Below the pieces are notes generated by a model that was given only the letters and a program-made list of their open reading frames with translations, made no database searches and was not told where the DNA came from. This document shows, piece after piece, positions 53,885 through 64,000 of a DNA stretch of 64,000 nucleotides. The number at the start of each line of letters is the position of its first letter. Position 1 is the first letter of the stretch. A program made the translations under genes and the position numbers. The stretch covers positions 8,747,001 to 8,811,000 of the forward strand of contig OX291553.1 of the NCBI GenBank assembly GCA_946406115.1. Reading direction: 5' to 3'. This DNA comes from Apoda limacodes (lineage: Eukaryota; Arthropoda; Insecta; Lepidoptera; Limacodidae).

Positions 53885-54035
53885 TAGGATGTAAATTTCA
53901 GTTCGTCGATCTCATTCTATATTTGCGAATTCTTTTGTTTCCGTCGTAAAAAGGATACGAACTCTCCTGGGGACCGCTTTCGCTTAGCCGTCTCGTCAGC
54001 AACCTCAAATTTCACCACTGAAGTGTAAAACTGAA
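53885..54035 (-). repeat. Dispersed repeat R6
   Basis: The minus strand carries 'aaacaaaagaattcgcaaat' and 'gaactgaaatttacatccta', shared with 22465-22545. The class is not known to me. Confidence 0.5.
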
Positions 54036-54357
54036 AAGTTTATTACAGTAACAAATACCTACTAGATTATTAGATTGTTTTATTGTTTTTTTAGCTAGAA
54101 AATAAATACATTGTATTATAACAGAACAGGTTAAAGCAGTAGTGCCCTGTTACCGAATGCACCGGCTAGGTGCTCAGAAGGAGGAGAAAAGATAGAGGGA
54201 GTTCAAAGGCGAGTAAAGAAACACTTTTCAAGGGTAAGGCAGGTTATATTAGTATACTCTTTCATTATATAGTAACAGCTTTTATTGTACAATATCCTAA
54301 TCACATAGGGTGATTCTTAACACTTAAATATCTAGATCTCAGCTACCTAATTCACAA

Positions 54358-54910
54358 TCATATAGGACTACCTAAATAAATAGAAAGATAGTCAAACGCA
54401 AGCCTGCCTACACAGATTTTAAGTGTAGTTTTTAAAGCTTTTATTAGGGAACTAGTACACTCAGGTCTCTTCGGCCTAATGCCCGATTCGATGTCTTGCT
54501 CGCTGTAGGCATCCCTCAGGTCAGCACCGCCGTAGAAAGAAGACGCGGATGGGACTGATTTTACGTGACCTAACAGCGTGTGGTGAGTAGTGAATATGCC
54601 GCCCGTGGCAGGCACAAGGTAAGGCCGCACGTGGCTAGCACAGTGCAAGACCGCACGTGAACGTAGCTCGCCAGTAGCTTCGGCGTAGAGTAGGTCGCCC
54701 CGTAACCTTCGTGTGTAGCGGTGTTCAAGGTAGCACCCCTACTGCACAGGCCGAAGGTTTGGAGTCAAGGAGACTCCGGGCAGGCCGAGGATTTGGAGTT
54801 TAGTAGACTCCGGCCTTCCCCAGTATAAGAACAGCAAAGTAGCTGCCGTGCGCCGTCGTTAGACAACAAATGTGCACCCGCATACAAAGACGTCTTCTCA
54901 CGGACCTCAG
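54358..54910. other. GC-rich block with a 33-bp partial duplication
   Basis: 'ggccgaaggtttggagtcaa' and 'ggccgaggatttggagttta' are two adjacent related units (about 54750-54815), each followed by 'gagactccgg'/'tagactccgg'. Then come a TATA-like 'agtataagaac' and GC-rich sequence. The composition resembles a solo LTR or 5' UTR of a retroelement, but no TG...CA ends could be fixed. The minus-strand 96-codon frame is not recognised. Confidence 0.25.
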
Positions 54911-55499
54911 TTTAGGCGTAGAGCCGAAGTAAAGCAATATATATACGTAGTATATATACTAAGAACCGTACTGTCAAGGAGAAAGAGAAATGGATTAGCG
55001 ACTTACCAATAACTCACAAAACACAGAATGAGAGAAAATAAATATACAAACTTACCGAGGACGGTTTTCTTTTATAGCATAGAAGTAGATATGCAGCAAT
55101 TTGTAATTTAATAATAGAATCCGTGAAATAATTATCAACAGAATTTATTCATGACTACGTCAAGTATAACGTAAAGTGAACTGTTTTGACTTAGCGATGT
55201 CAAACATCTAGAGATTCTTTGATCTCTAAATTTAAATTACCACAGTGGTAATGGACCTAAGAGCGAATGCCCAGAAACTTCTATTGTTTCCTACATCATC
55301 CGGTCCTTTACCGGAGACGGACCACCGGAAACGGTCGTTCCGTTATAGTATGAACACAATGTTAATGAAAAAAAATGTATGTTCTTCATTTTTATTTATT
55401 CTTAGGTGGTCCTCTTAATTTTACTCATGTTAAAAGATAATGCCTGTAGAATTCTTAGAAGAGATAGACCTACACGGGGAGTATTAGGATTAGTAAAAG

Positions 55500-56265
55500 G
55501 GTGCTCACGAGACCCTTTGGGTACGGAACGCTAACAAACAATAAGTACTTATTGTAGAATGCAACAGTGAGTGTGTTTGATAGTCCTTCGCGTCGCAGCA
55601 GAGCAAACAATTGAGCTAAAATTTTCCACAAAAATTAAAAAGTCACAGGGTATTTTTCCTGGAAAATTTAAAAGTTTTCGCAGTAACAACTAAACTTGAA
55701 TTCTACGTGGACGAACTACAGCTATAGTAGCTATAGCAAGCTTCTTACTAGAACCACAGATAACAATTTACTTCTTTACTAGAATCACAGATAACAATAT
55801 ACTTACAGTAGTAAAACTTCCTTTTATTAACAGACTCCCCGCCGCCGAGTAAATATGTAGTTAGGCGATATGGAAGCTAGGGTTGTCAGTTGTCACCAAT
55901 ACCTATACCCATCTAGCCTTTCCAATATAAATTTTATTACAAAAATAATTCAGTAATCAACAATGCCTATATGTTACGTCCCGTAAGTGCAAGTTGGATT
56001 CGGGTTAAAGCAAAACAATTCTGTAAAAAAACTAAATGCCAGTATAATTTTAGTGCAAGAGTCCGACTAGCACTTGGCTAGTTATTATTATTAATTAATT
56101 TAGTAAGCATACCTATAGATACGCACTACAATCAGTTAAAATTTGATACGACGCATAACGGTTGTAGTTAAACAGCTGGACAGATCGGACAGAAAGACGG
56201 GTGACCTAGGCTGAGTTAGTCTCTTTGGTACCCTTTAATAACGAAACCCTAAAAATCAAGGAGAG
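55500..56265. repeat. Scraps of S1 in both orientations
   Basis: 'gaccctttgggtacggaacg' at about 55510; a reversed head 'gagtccgactagcacttggc' at about 56060; and a tail 'cggacagaaagacgggtgac' to 'cgaaaccctaaaaatc' at 56185-56262. Each is partial, and the rest is AT-rich. Confidence 0.5.
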
Positions 56266-56290
56266 GCGTGTGCCCTACAGTGGTCTATAT

Positions 56291-56830
56291 AACAGCTATG
56301 GCATTTATAATAGCTGCGTTAGGACCATAGAGTAGAATATATATAACAGCTGTGGCATTTATAATAGCTGCGTTAGGACCATAGAGTAGAATATATATAA
56401 CAGCTGTGGCATTTATAATAGCTGCGTTAGGACCATAGAGTAGAATATATATAACAGCTGTGGCATTTATAATAGCTGCGTTAGGACCATAGAGTAGAAT
56501 ATATATAACAGCTGTGGCATTTATAATAGCTGCGTTAGGACCATAGAGTAGAATATATATAACAGCTGTGGCATTTATAATAGCTGCGTTAGGACCATAG
56601 AGTAGAATATATATAACAGCTGTGGCATTTATAATAGCTGCGTTAGGACCATAGAGTAGAATATATATAACAGCTGTGGCATTTATAATAGCTGCGTTAG
56701 GACCATAGAGTAGAATATATATAACAGCTGTGGCATTTATAATAGCTGCGTTAGGACCATAGAGTAGAATATATATAACAGCTGTGGCATTTATAATAGC
56801 TGCGTTAGGACTATAGAGTAGAATATATAT
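56291..56830. repeat. 54-bp minisatellite, ten units
   Basis: Head-to-tail units of exactly 54 bp start at 56291, 56345, 56399 and so on to 56777. The unit contains 'aacagctgtggcatttataa', 'tagctgcgttaggaccatag' and 'agtagaatatat'. Units 2-9 look identical by eye. The first has 'cagctatgg' and the last 'gactatag', as is typical of edge units of a homogenised array. Confidence 0.97.
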
Positions 56831-56839
56831 AGGTTAGGA

Positions 56840-57620
56840 CAGGAGCTCTTCTTTTATGAAACATACGGTGACGCAGACAGACGGACAAAAAATACTTCTT
56901 ATTCCGATCGGGAGTTCCCACGGACATATATTTTTCTGCAGTTTATACGGTGCACTATTTCTTCGCGTCACAACAGTGTTACTTATGACTTATTGTTTTA
57001 AAATAAGGGTAGCTGAAGGAACAGAATAAGAAAAACTTTTTATCCAAGTTGATCAATTAATCAAATCAATCCCATAGCGATACCTGATTAAATAAAATTT
57101 AAAGATTGCTTTATTTGAGTTTATTTTCAAGTTCGCCATGCCAGGTAATTTTTTGTTAGAAAAAATATTTTATATTTTAGTAATTGTTTCAAGACAGTTC
57201 ATTTGAAGTTTCTCAAGTTTTTGATTATTTATGCAGATCAATGCATATGCAGATTTACGTATTGACACTCAAAACAAGAGTAGGTAAGCTATTCCAAGTT
57301 ATTACCAACATTCTAAACAAAAAGAAAAACCGCATACAGTAACAAGTATGTTGCCAATATACTAGGGTAAGAAAGAGTTCTAAAATACACACATACATAC
57401 CCCAAAAAAAAACAACAACCCTTCTAAAAGTTTTGTAAAAACATTATTAATGCAGTCGATTAAGATATATCGATACTAGAATGTGGAATAAAATGTATCG
57501 ATACTTTTGACAATTTCAACTGGGTTATACTAATTGAAATGGTTTTGTTACTTACTAGACGCAGTATCAAAGTAACAAGGAAACAAGTGTGACGATGACT
57601 CTTATAGTACCGGTGTCACA
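56840..57620. other. No gene seen
   Basis: AT-rich, with 'cgatac'/'atcgata' words near 57470-57510 but no recognisable element or exon. Confidence 0.35.
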
Positions 57621-57623
57621 ATG

Positions 57624-57675
57624 TGTCGTTAGTATACAGTTTCCAATTTGAAATATAGACAATATACTAACGACA
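57624..57675. repeat. 13-bp perfect inverted repeat
   Basis: 'tgtcgttagtata' at 57624-57636 and its exact reverse complement at 57663-57675 flank a 26-base loop. It may be a small hairpin or the remnant ends of a tiny element. Confidence 0.7.
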
Positions 57676-57709
57676 AATATGCTAAGGATACATTTTTAAG
57701 AGGATAGGA

Positions 57710-57800
57710 AACGAATTTCCTACTTGTTTTGGACATTTACTGAACAAATACTTTACTACATTTTGTAGACATGATCTTAAGCTATAATCCTTTATAAGCT
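57710..57800 (+). repeat. Dispersed repeat R5, copy b
   Basis: 'cttgttttggacatttactg' and 'cattttgtagacatgatctt' match 48423-48545 and 63915-64000. Confidence 0.5.
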
Positions 57801-58756
57801 GTACTTTATGATTTAATAGAAAACTGACGCACTGCAGACCTATATACTTAACCTCAGGGCACGACTTTAAAATTTCATGGTGTTTGATTTGTAAGTCTCA
57901 AAAATAAGTGGGAAATTCGTTTGTATGAAAACGCTGTTAAGCGCCGCGAATCGTATTCTCTTAAACAAAATATCTAAGCTAGGAAGATGATATGTCTTTT
58001 AAACAGGAATCTTTTATTATAGGATACTAAGGTATATACGTATAGTATCCTTTGAGTACGAGTAATTAATTCATATTAGCTGCATATTAAACCATTATTA
58101 AAAAAACAAATTTCCTATATTTCACTGTGAAACATTCTAAATTGAGGCAACAAATTAGTTTATAAATCACTTAACTCCATTCCGTTTTTGTTTGAAAGCT
58201 CCTATAAACCCATATTGTACGTGACCAGGTGCTTGATTGAACCGGATTACATCACATGAAAATTAATGCAATTTATAATTACCAAGAAAGCGACCGAACA
58301 TGTATAACGACAATTTGGATCACTTTTTTCATTAGTTGATCGAAAAATACTACTCGAATAACGTTTAAAATAGTGATTCCGTTTTACTTTTTTCTCTTTA
58401 TTCGTGAAAAAAAACAAACTTAAGGTATAGGAAAGAAAGAACGGAAAAACGCAAATTTACATTCGAATTTCCCAAGTGAATTCTGCGAGATTTCTTCCAT
58501 CTCGATTTTAAGGAAAATCAAAATGTCAAACCAAATTGTAATTTCTTAGAAACGTCGACGAATATAAACATCCCCTTAAAATATTCAATATAAAAACGTG
58601 CCAGGTCTTCCAACTCCTTTACGGATGTCAGGCTCCATATAGATTCATATTCACTTTTGAGTTTTCAACAAATTACATTCGTTGACCGACCGAAAAATTA
58701 CTCGATGAATATAGGTTTGTAAATTGGTCTCATGAATCACGACAGGCATCAGCTCG

Positions 58757-58876
58757 CGCAAAGTAAACGCAAACATAAACAAGGGCACGTCTGTTGCTGA
58801 GGGCGCGAATATAAATAAAGCTCAAGAAATAAACAAAAGCTAAGATTTAGAGTAACCCTTTGAGAAAAAGATCAAG
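58757..58876 (-). repeat. Dispersed repeat R7, copy b
   Basis: Reverse complement of the sequence at 20687-20800: 'gggcacgtctgttgctgagg', 'gcgcgaatataaataaagct' and 'aaacaaaagctaagatttag'. The surrounding 58400-58760 is AT-rich with no gene. Confidence 0.6.
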
Positions 58877-59284
58877 GTTTTTGTAGCAAAATAGCGCCAG
58901 ATATTTGCTTTCAATTTGTCGCAAAGCTTCCGAAATATCTCCCATGTTTATTGTTTGAAATGGAACAATAGCTTATAATGTAAATATATAGGATTTTTAT
59001 TTCTATATGTGATCGTAAATAGTTATAATATATTTGGAAACGAGAATTATTATATCCTCGCCGCTTTGGATTTGTTTACAATTCTTTGACTATCCGTGCT
59101 ATAGGACCCTGGAAGGCACTTCCCCAAGATATCCGCAACGCTTAATCGAAACTGGTCTTCAAAGAGATGTTTTATTTATCTTTTACTTACCCTTAGGTAG
59201 TGCTAATACACCGCCATTATACCCCTCTATTTAGCCTGTGGTTAGCTGGTAAAGAATGCTGTATAACATTAAGCTCGCCAATGT

Positions 59285-59515
59285 ACACTTTTGTACGTAT
59301 TAGTATTATTTATATTATTTTACTGTTGCCTTTTTTTTCTTATATTGTTAAGTTTCAGTTAGCACATTCTTCTCAATAATTTTATAAAGTCTTCTCTACC
59401 CAAAGGTTGTCTGGAAGAGATCGCTCATTTGCGATAAGACCGCCAATTTGTTATTACTTTTATTGTTTAATTGTCTTGTATTCTATATGCGCAATAAAGT
59501 ATATTATTATTATTA
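59285..59515 (+). mobile_element. LINE family C 3' UTR
   Basis: 'gtttcagttagcacattctt', 'cctacccaaaggttgtctgg'-type sequence at 59397-59417, 'gataagaccgccaatttgtt' and an ATT-rich tail match 29640-29893. No coding remnant is kept here. Confidence 0.7.
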
Positions 59516-60529
59516 TTTTGTTGGTGCAAAAAGAATAAATATGTAAATAAGTAAGTTATTTATGAATCAAAGAACATCAGCACAGTTATATAAAAGTGAC
59601 ATTATTTTAAGTGCAGTATTCAAATCCCGTAGACGCTGAAACTGAAACGACAAAGTTGAAAAGACACCAATGTACAGAGACTTCATGAGGATTACAGATT
59701 AGGTGCTCATAAGGATATTTTTATGAAAGTGGTATCCTGAAAAAAATGTATGCCTCTTAATAACTACTTAGTAAAATATGCTTAGTTGTTAATTAGATAA
59801 GAGGGAAATCCCGACTCCTAGTCTAGAGGAGAATCATTTGAAAATGTGTAGTTTGTTCGCAAATTTAAAAAAATACTTCCAATATCCATTCCATATTCAA
59901 AATAAATATCCCAGTAATTAATCATTCATCTATGGCAATTTTTAACACACTCGTATATCCATAAAGTAGATACTTATGATAGGAGCTCAAAATTTAACTA
60001 CTGCTGTAATGTGACAGCATCCAGGACCAAAAGTTAAATGTGCCCTTCGAAGCACGGAAAGCCTTAGGAAAAATTTCAACTGACTGACCATGCCCGAAGT
60101 TGCTTAACTTTGCATATCTTTCAACCTATCGATAGACGAATGTTACTGGCCAGGAGCTCCTCTATTTTATTAATTACTTTAATGATTAAAATAATTATAA
60201 AACTCATTACAACAACTTCCAGCTTCACTAATTACAAACGAAGAAAAAAACTAAAGCGTTTTAGTGATTGCCGTTGCGAGCCGTCTCGCCGCAGTTAGTG
60301 GAACTCGTGAGACGGATTCCGTCACCTGTAGAAAATAATTAGGCAAAAAACGACAGCGCAAAAACAAAAAACCAGACGCCATGGAAGTGAACAGTCGTAC
60401 TGCACTTCACAAGAAAACACGATTTTTATGACGAAAATGTTTTAGCTTTGTTTTTAAACCTGTGTATTTGCTAATACATATTATATTATTAATTATAATA
60501 TACCGCAATTTAAAAAACAGTAGTTTGAA
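59516..60529. other. No gene seen
   Basis: AT-rich, with a GC patch at 60270-60330 ('gagccgtctcgccgcagtta'). No exon chain, RNA gene or known repeat. Confidence 0.35.
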
Positions 60530-60958
60530 ATCGGCCAAGTGCGAGTCGGACTCGCGCACGAAGGGTTCCGTATCATTATCTATAAACACGGCAAAAAAAT
60601 CACGTTTGTTGTATGGGAGCTCCCCTTAAATATTTGTTTTATTTTAATTTAATTATTTATTTTTAAAGTGACTATATAACGAAATATTCTATCAATATTT
60701 TAATCGTCTACCTGTTGCCGTTATAAATATCGAGCAAAAAAAATCACGTTTGTTGTATGGGAGCACCCTTAAATATTTATTTTATTCTGTTTTTAAGTAT
60801 TTAATGCTATAGCGACAACAATACATCTTCTTTGAAAATTTCAACTGTCTAACTATCACGGTTCATGAGATACAGCCTGGTGACAGACGGTCGGACCGAC
60901 AGCGGAGTCTTAAAAATAGGGTTCCGCTAACTACCCTTTGGATAAGGAACCCTAAAAA
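60530..60958 (+). mobile_element. Dimeric repeat S1, copy f
   Basis: Nearly complete: head 'tcggccaagtgcgagtcgga', two half-units with 'atcacgtttgttgtatggga', tail 'tgagatacagcctggtgaca', end 'aaggaaccctaaaaa'. Confidence 0.88.
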
Positions 60959-61784
60959 TGAACATGTAAAAGTGAATTGATATAGGTTGAACTGCGGGGA
61001 AAACAATTCTATTTTAAATATTTTGTTAAAATATTTATATTAAAAATAAAATTACATGATATTAATATAAATATAAATTTTATATAAAATTAATTTCAAA
61101 TAAAATATTTTTACAGTTTTGTGCTTTTTATTTTGTTATAATTTACAAATAAATAAAACGAAATTAGGTACTGTAGATATTTCAACGTTTATTATTCGTT
61201 GTTAATACTTAATCAATATAGTTATTATAATATATTATTTTAGGATATTTTATGTACAATTAGTTCATTCATTTCAGTTTCATTTTATTCAGTTCATTTA
61301 ATGTATTCTATTCAGCCCTTTTAAATTTTAACGACTGTTACACAATAAGAGTAATTAAATCTCGTAAAATCGTTTTATTCGTTTAAATATTGTAACAAAA
61401 ATATTAAAATTAAAAAATAAGTATAAAATTTATGAGTAATATAAATCTGGCAAGACGAGCCAAGTGAAGCGCAAAGGCACTACCTACCTTTTTCTGGAAG
61501 TGCTTCGTCGTTTTTTTTTGAATCCCCATAACTTGGGTTTGTATTATACCAGATAAACTAAATTCTCGAGACATAATAGTGAACTTATTAAACGTATAAA
61601 GTTTTAATTTCATAGCTCTATAGATTTATATATAACTTAGATTTATATAGATTTATATTATACTTTAGATTTTATTTAGACGATCATCAAAATACTCAGG
61701 GTACTTCTTGAAATCCTAGAAAGCTAAACTTTATGTAAGCTAGTAAGTACTAAAAGATTCTAAAACTTTTACCTTACTTAACTC
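60959..61784. other. Very AT-rich stretch
   Basis: Long runs of A/T words, including repeated 'agatttatat' near 61622-61660. No gene or defined repeat. Confidence 0.4.
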
Positions 61785-62075
61785 TTACCACCAACCAATG
61801 AAATTAAGGGATGGAAGTTTGTTTGAGACTTCCGCAAATTTTATGCTACAGGTCTGAAAATTGATAAAGTTATAAATAATAAAATACATAGTTCAGGATT
61901 TTTATTAATAGCCCCCACCCTTTAAATTAGGGGATCGAAGTTTGACCAGGTTTTCCCATGCAAAATTAATTTCACGCTAGAGATCTGAAAATTATACTTG
62001 TATAATATACAGGTATGTCAGACAAATAGACAGACAGACAGGGTTACTTTTGCATTAATTATATTAGTATGGGCT
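61785..62075 (+). mobile_element. RTE-type retroposon 3' end
   Basis: Two similar blocks ('ttaagggatggaagtttgtt', then 'ttaggggatcgaagtttgac'), each followed by 'ctgaaaatt', then 'aatagacagacagacagggt' and the terminal 'tgcattaattatattagtat'. Typical tail of lepidopteran RTE-like repeats. Confidence 0.55.
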
Positions 62076-63097
62076 ATTTGTCTCAGAAAGATCAGGTAAG
62101 AGCACTGCAGTATAGATGACGTAAAGACGTGACGAAGCTTCCTAAATCCTGCCCAACCTAAATGGACCCTTCTATCAGCTTCCATTTCGAAATGATTTTT
62201 ACCCAACTGCACTATAATATCATCGTCAAAAAATGGTGTGTGTGAAATTTATTCGCTGTTTACATTTACTTATGCCTTGTCCTTTCCAGTTACAAGACTT
62301 AAAGTCATCAGTGCGATTGTACAGTTTTGAGGACATGACATCCCCCGTTTCACTCCTTTTAGTAGCTGGATAGGTCATGTTTGACTGTTTTATAGAACTG
62401 ATTTCGTTGTCGATCACACAGACATCTCGCAAACCTCGACGTATTGCCAGTCAACTTTCTTATAGTCTTGACACATGGGCTGCTGTCCGAGGATGTCTTC
62501 TGAATAGTCTGCCTCACTGCTAGGATGTGCTATGTTTCCGTAACCCCCCAAACCCAGCCTATTTAGGTGGTTAAAAATCGTTCAAGACTGGCAAGAATAT
62601 TTCTTATCTATTCGTGATAATTACCCTCGAAATAGCTTATAAACGTGGCCAGATCTGGCAATAATTTTTCAGCTGGCTGTGCTCTCCCTTATTGAAAAAT
62701 AGGATCAAAATATCATGAATCAGAATCTACTACTTCGCCAAATAGTTTTACCATATGAATAATAATAGAGTAAAGTGCCTACAATGCCATTTTTACCGTA
62801 TAAAAACAATATTTTGTACCAAGTCTGCCGTGCATGAACACTCACAAATTATGCTATGTTTGATATTTCATGACCACGCCCGCCACCACACCTGCGAGTT
62901 GACGTGAACGAACACTTCGGCAGTGGGCCGCCTTAGTCTGCCGAAGGGCGCGTGCTGCCGACTGTATGTATGATATTACATGTGATTGACAAAAAAACAT
63001 TTCAGACATTTTCTTAGTCAATACAATATTTATCTATTAAAAGCGCTACATTTATAAGTCTAAAAAAATCACGTAAAATCTTATAAAATCTGCATAT
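62076..63097. other. Region downstream of PK-like 3
   Basis: No exon seen. A GC-rich patch at 62875-62965 ('cacgcccgccaccacacctg', 'ggccgccttagtctgccgaa') may belong to a repeat. The PK-like 3 3' UTR should lie in the last few hundred bases. Confidence 0.35.
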
Positions 63098-63276
63098 TTA
63101 ATGTATAGTCGCATCGGGACCAATGTAGACAATATTCATAGTATATATGGAATCCCGATGTTGGTAGATCAGGACCAATGGATCATTCACCCTGACAAAT
63201 CCTTGTTCAATTGCCCATTTCATACAAAAGTTGAACCGCTTCCTGATATCGATCGTCCATTCTTTTTCGGGTGTAT
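63098..63276 (-). CDS. PK-like 3, terminal exon
   Basis: 179 nt from 'ttcttag' to TAA (63098-63100). Encodes DTPEKEWTIDIRKRFNF, then VRVNDPLVLIYQHRDS and NIVYIGPDATIH. It is the last exon by alignment with PK-like 1 and 2. Confidence 0.93.
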
Positions 63277-63838
63277 CTAAGAAAATATAGTTTAATTACG
63301 ACACAGAAATAAAAGTATTTTCTCTTATTGTAATACAATTTAAAGTTCGAGCGCAATGAATTTTCCTCCTTACGTCTATAGGCATTAAAATGATTATTGC
63401 ACTTCACTGTGCAATACCTATCAATGCCTCTCTTTAAAAAATTTCTCCGTATGGAAATGGTATAAACTTACGACACTAGCGAACAAATACAAATATCGGG
63501 TCAGAAAATTTTGTAGCACTGGAACAGGACGCAGACTGTTTTACAACGTAGGCTGAGTAATAAGATCCCACCATCACCCTTAATACCCAATGAAATCCAA
63601 AAAATAAAAACTTACCCAAATAAAGCAAGGGTATGACTCCTCTCCACAAATGAAGTTTTTTGGCAACTGCAGGGTATCTAGTGACAGCTATGATAGGACA
63701 CTTGGGTCTGTATTTAGATATAAGTTGTACAGATTTGCCGTCTTTAGTACCCACTATCATGGCTGCTGCCGTCACCCTTTGGACAGCTAGAACTGCCCCC
63801 AATATAGTTCCCGTTAAATTATCGCAAGGCATCGGTGT
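63098..63838 (-). CDS. Pyruvate kinase-like 3 (3' part; runs off right edge)
   Basis: Two exons on the minus strand, 63616-63838 and 63098-63276, joined in phase 1. They encode the PK C domain; the A and B domains lie beyond the window, so the catalytic state is unknown. VGTKDGKSVQLISKYRPKCP and IIAVTRYPAVAKKLHLWRGV are close to the family. In the last exon the Trp and Arg of WTIDIRKRFNF are kept, but the GW-x-x-GSG effector loop reads YQHRDSIYTM, so fructose-1,6-bisphosphate regulation is probably lost. Same orientation as PK-like 2 and next to it. Exon lengths (223, 179) equal those of PK-like 2. Confidence 0.9.
63616..63838 (-). CDS. PK-like 3, C-domain exon
   Basis: 223 nt, acceptor 'ttttag', donor GTAAGT. 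Starts TPMPCDNLTGTILGAVLAV and ends HLWRGVIPLLYL. The phosphate-loop motif reads TKDGKS against TKSGRS in PKM. Confidence 0.93.
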
Positions 63839-63914
63839 CTAAAATAAAAGTTGTAAAAGGTTAGCTTTGAAATAGATAAGATTCGCGGCTTCATACAATC
63901 GAATGTCTCCCTTA

Positions 63915-64000
63915 TTTTTGACGTTTACAGATCAAACACTAAAAAAATTTGTAGATATGATCTCAAGCCGTTCATGACAGTGGTTTTTCAAAATCCTAAA
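63915..64000 (+). repeat. Dispersed repeat R5, copy c
   Basis: 'ttacagatcaaacactaaaa' and 'tttgtagatatgatctcaag' match 48423-48545; cut by the window edge. Confidence 0.5.

Noticed and set aside
54358..54648. 96-codon minus-strand frame in a GC-rich block
   Set aside because: No recognisable domain, and the surrounding sequence looks like non-coding retroelement or repeat DNA.
56291..56830. CRISPR array
   Set aside because: The whole 54-bp unit repeats without variable spacers.

Overview
The window looks like nuclear DNA of an insect, most likely a moth or butterfly. This is inferred from AT-rich, intron-rich sequence and from a dense load of repeats of lepidopteran type: a dimeric repeat with a 'gtgcgagtcggactcgcgca' head, a tRNA-derived SINE, Jockey/CR1-type LINE tails, mariner and piggyBac-like relics, and foldbacks. 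Nothing bacterial, organellar or viral was seen.

The only recognisable host genes are three paralogues of pyruvate kinase (PK), all split into exons. PK-like 1 (+ strand, about 1275-4586) is strongly diverged. It seems to lack the B domain, has lost catalytic residues and carries an in-frame TAG, so it is probably a pseudogene, although an alternative splice donor could bypass the stop. PK-like 2 (- strand, 46863 down to 27372) has eight exons that join in phase to about 526 residues without a stop; only the initiator exon was not found. It has lost most catalytic residues (PKM positions R73, D113, T114, K270, E272) but keeps the C-terminal effector-binding elements, so it is a candidate pseudoenzyme. 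PK-like 3 (- strand, 63838 down to 63098) shows only its last two exons and runs off the right edge. Matching exon lengths (224 nt in 1 and 2; 223 nt in all three; 179 nt in 2 and 3) show that the three arose by duplication.

Layout: 1-4.6 kb PK-like 1; 4.6-27 kb repeats (mariner, piggyBac-like, DDE transposase, LINE, SINE, foldbacks, a Crypton-like fragment); 27.4-46.9 kb PK-like 2; 46.9-63 kb repeats, a 54-bp minisatellite and a mariner; 63.1-64 kb PK-like 3. Intron 5 of PK-like 2 is 11.2 kb long because it holds a 9.24-kb LTR element (32103-41346). That element has nearly identical 2.6-kb LTRs, an AGAA target duplication and a polypurine tract, but no gag/pol reading frame, so it is a recent non-autonomous element. 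Intron 1 of the same gene holds a decayed minisatellite whose units resemble the exon 1/donor junction.

All exon coordinates come from reading the sequence by eye, using splice consensus, phase and alignment to the PK family from memory. Repeat boundaries are approximate unless a terminal motif is stated.
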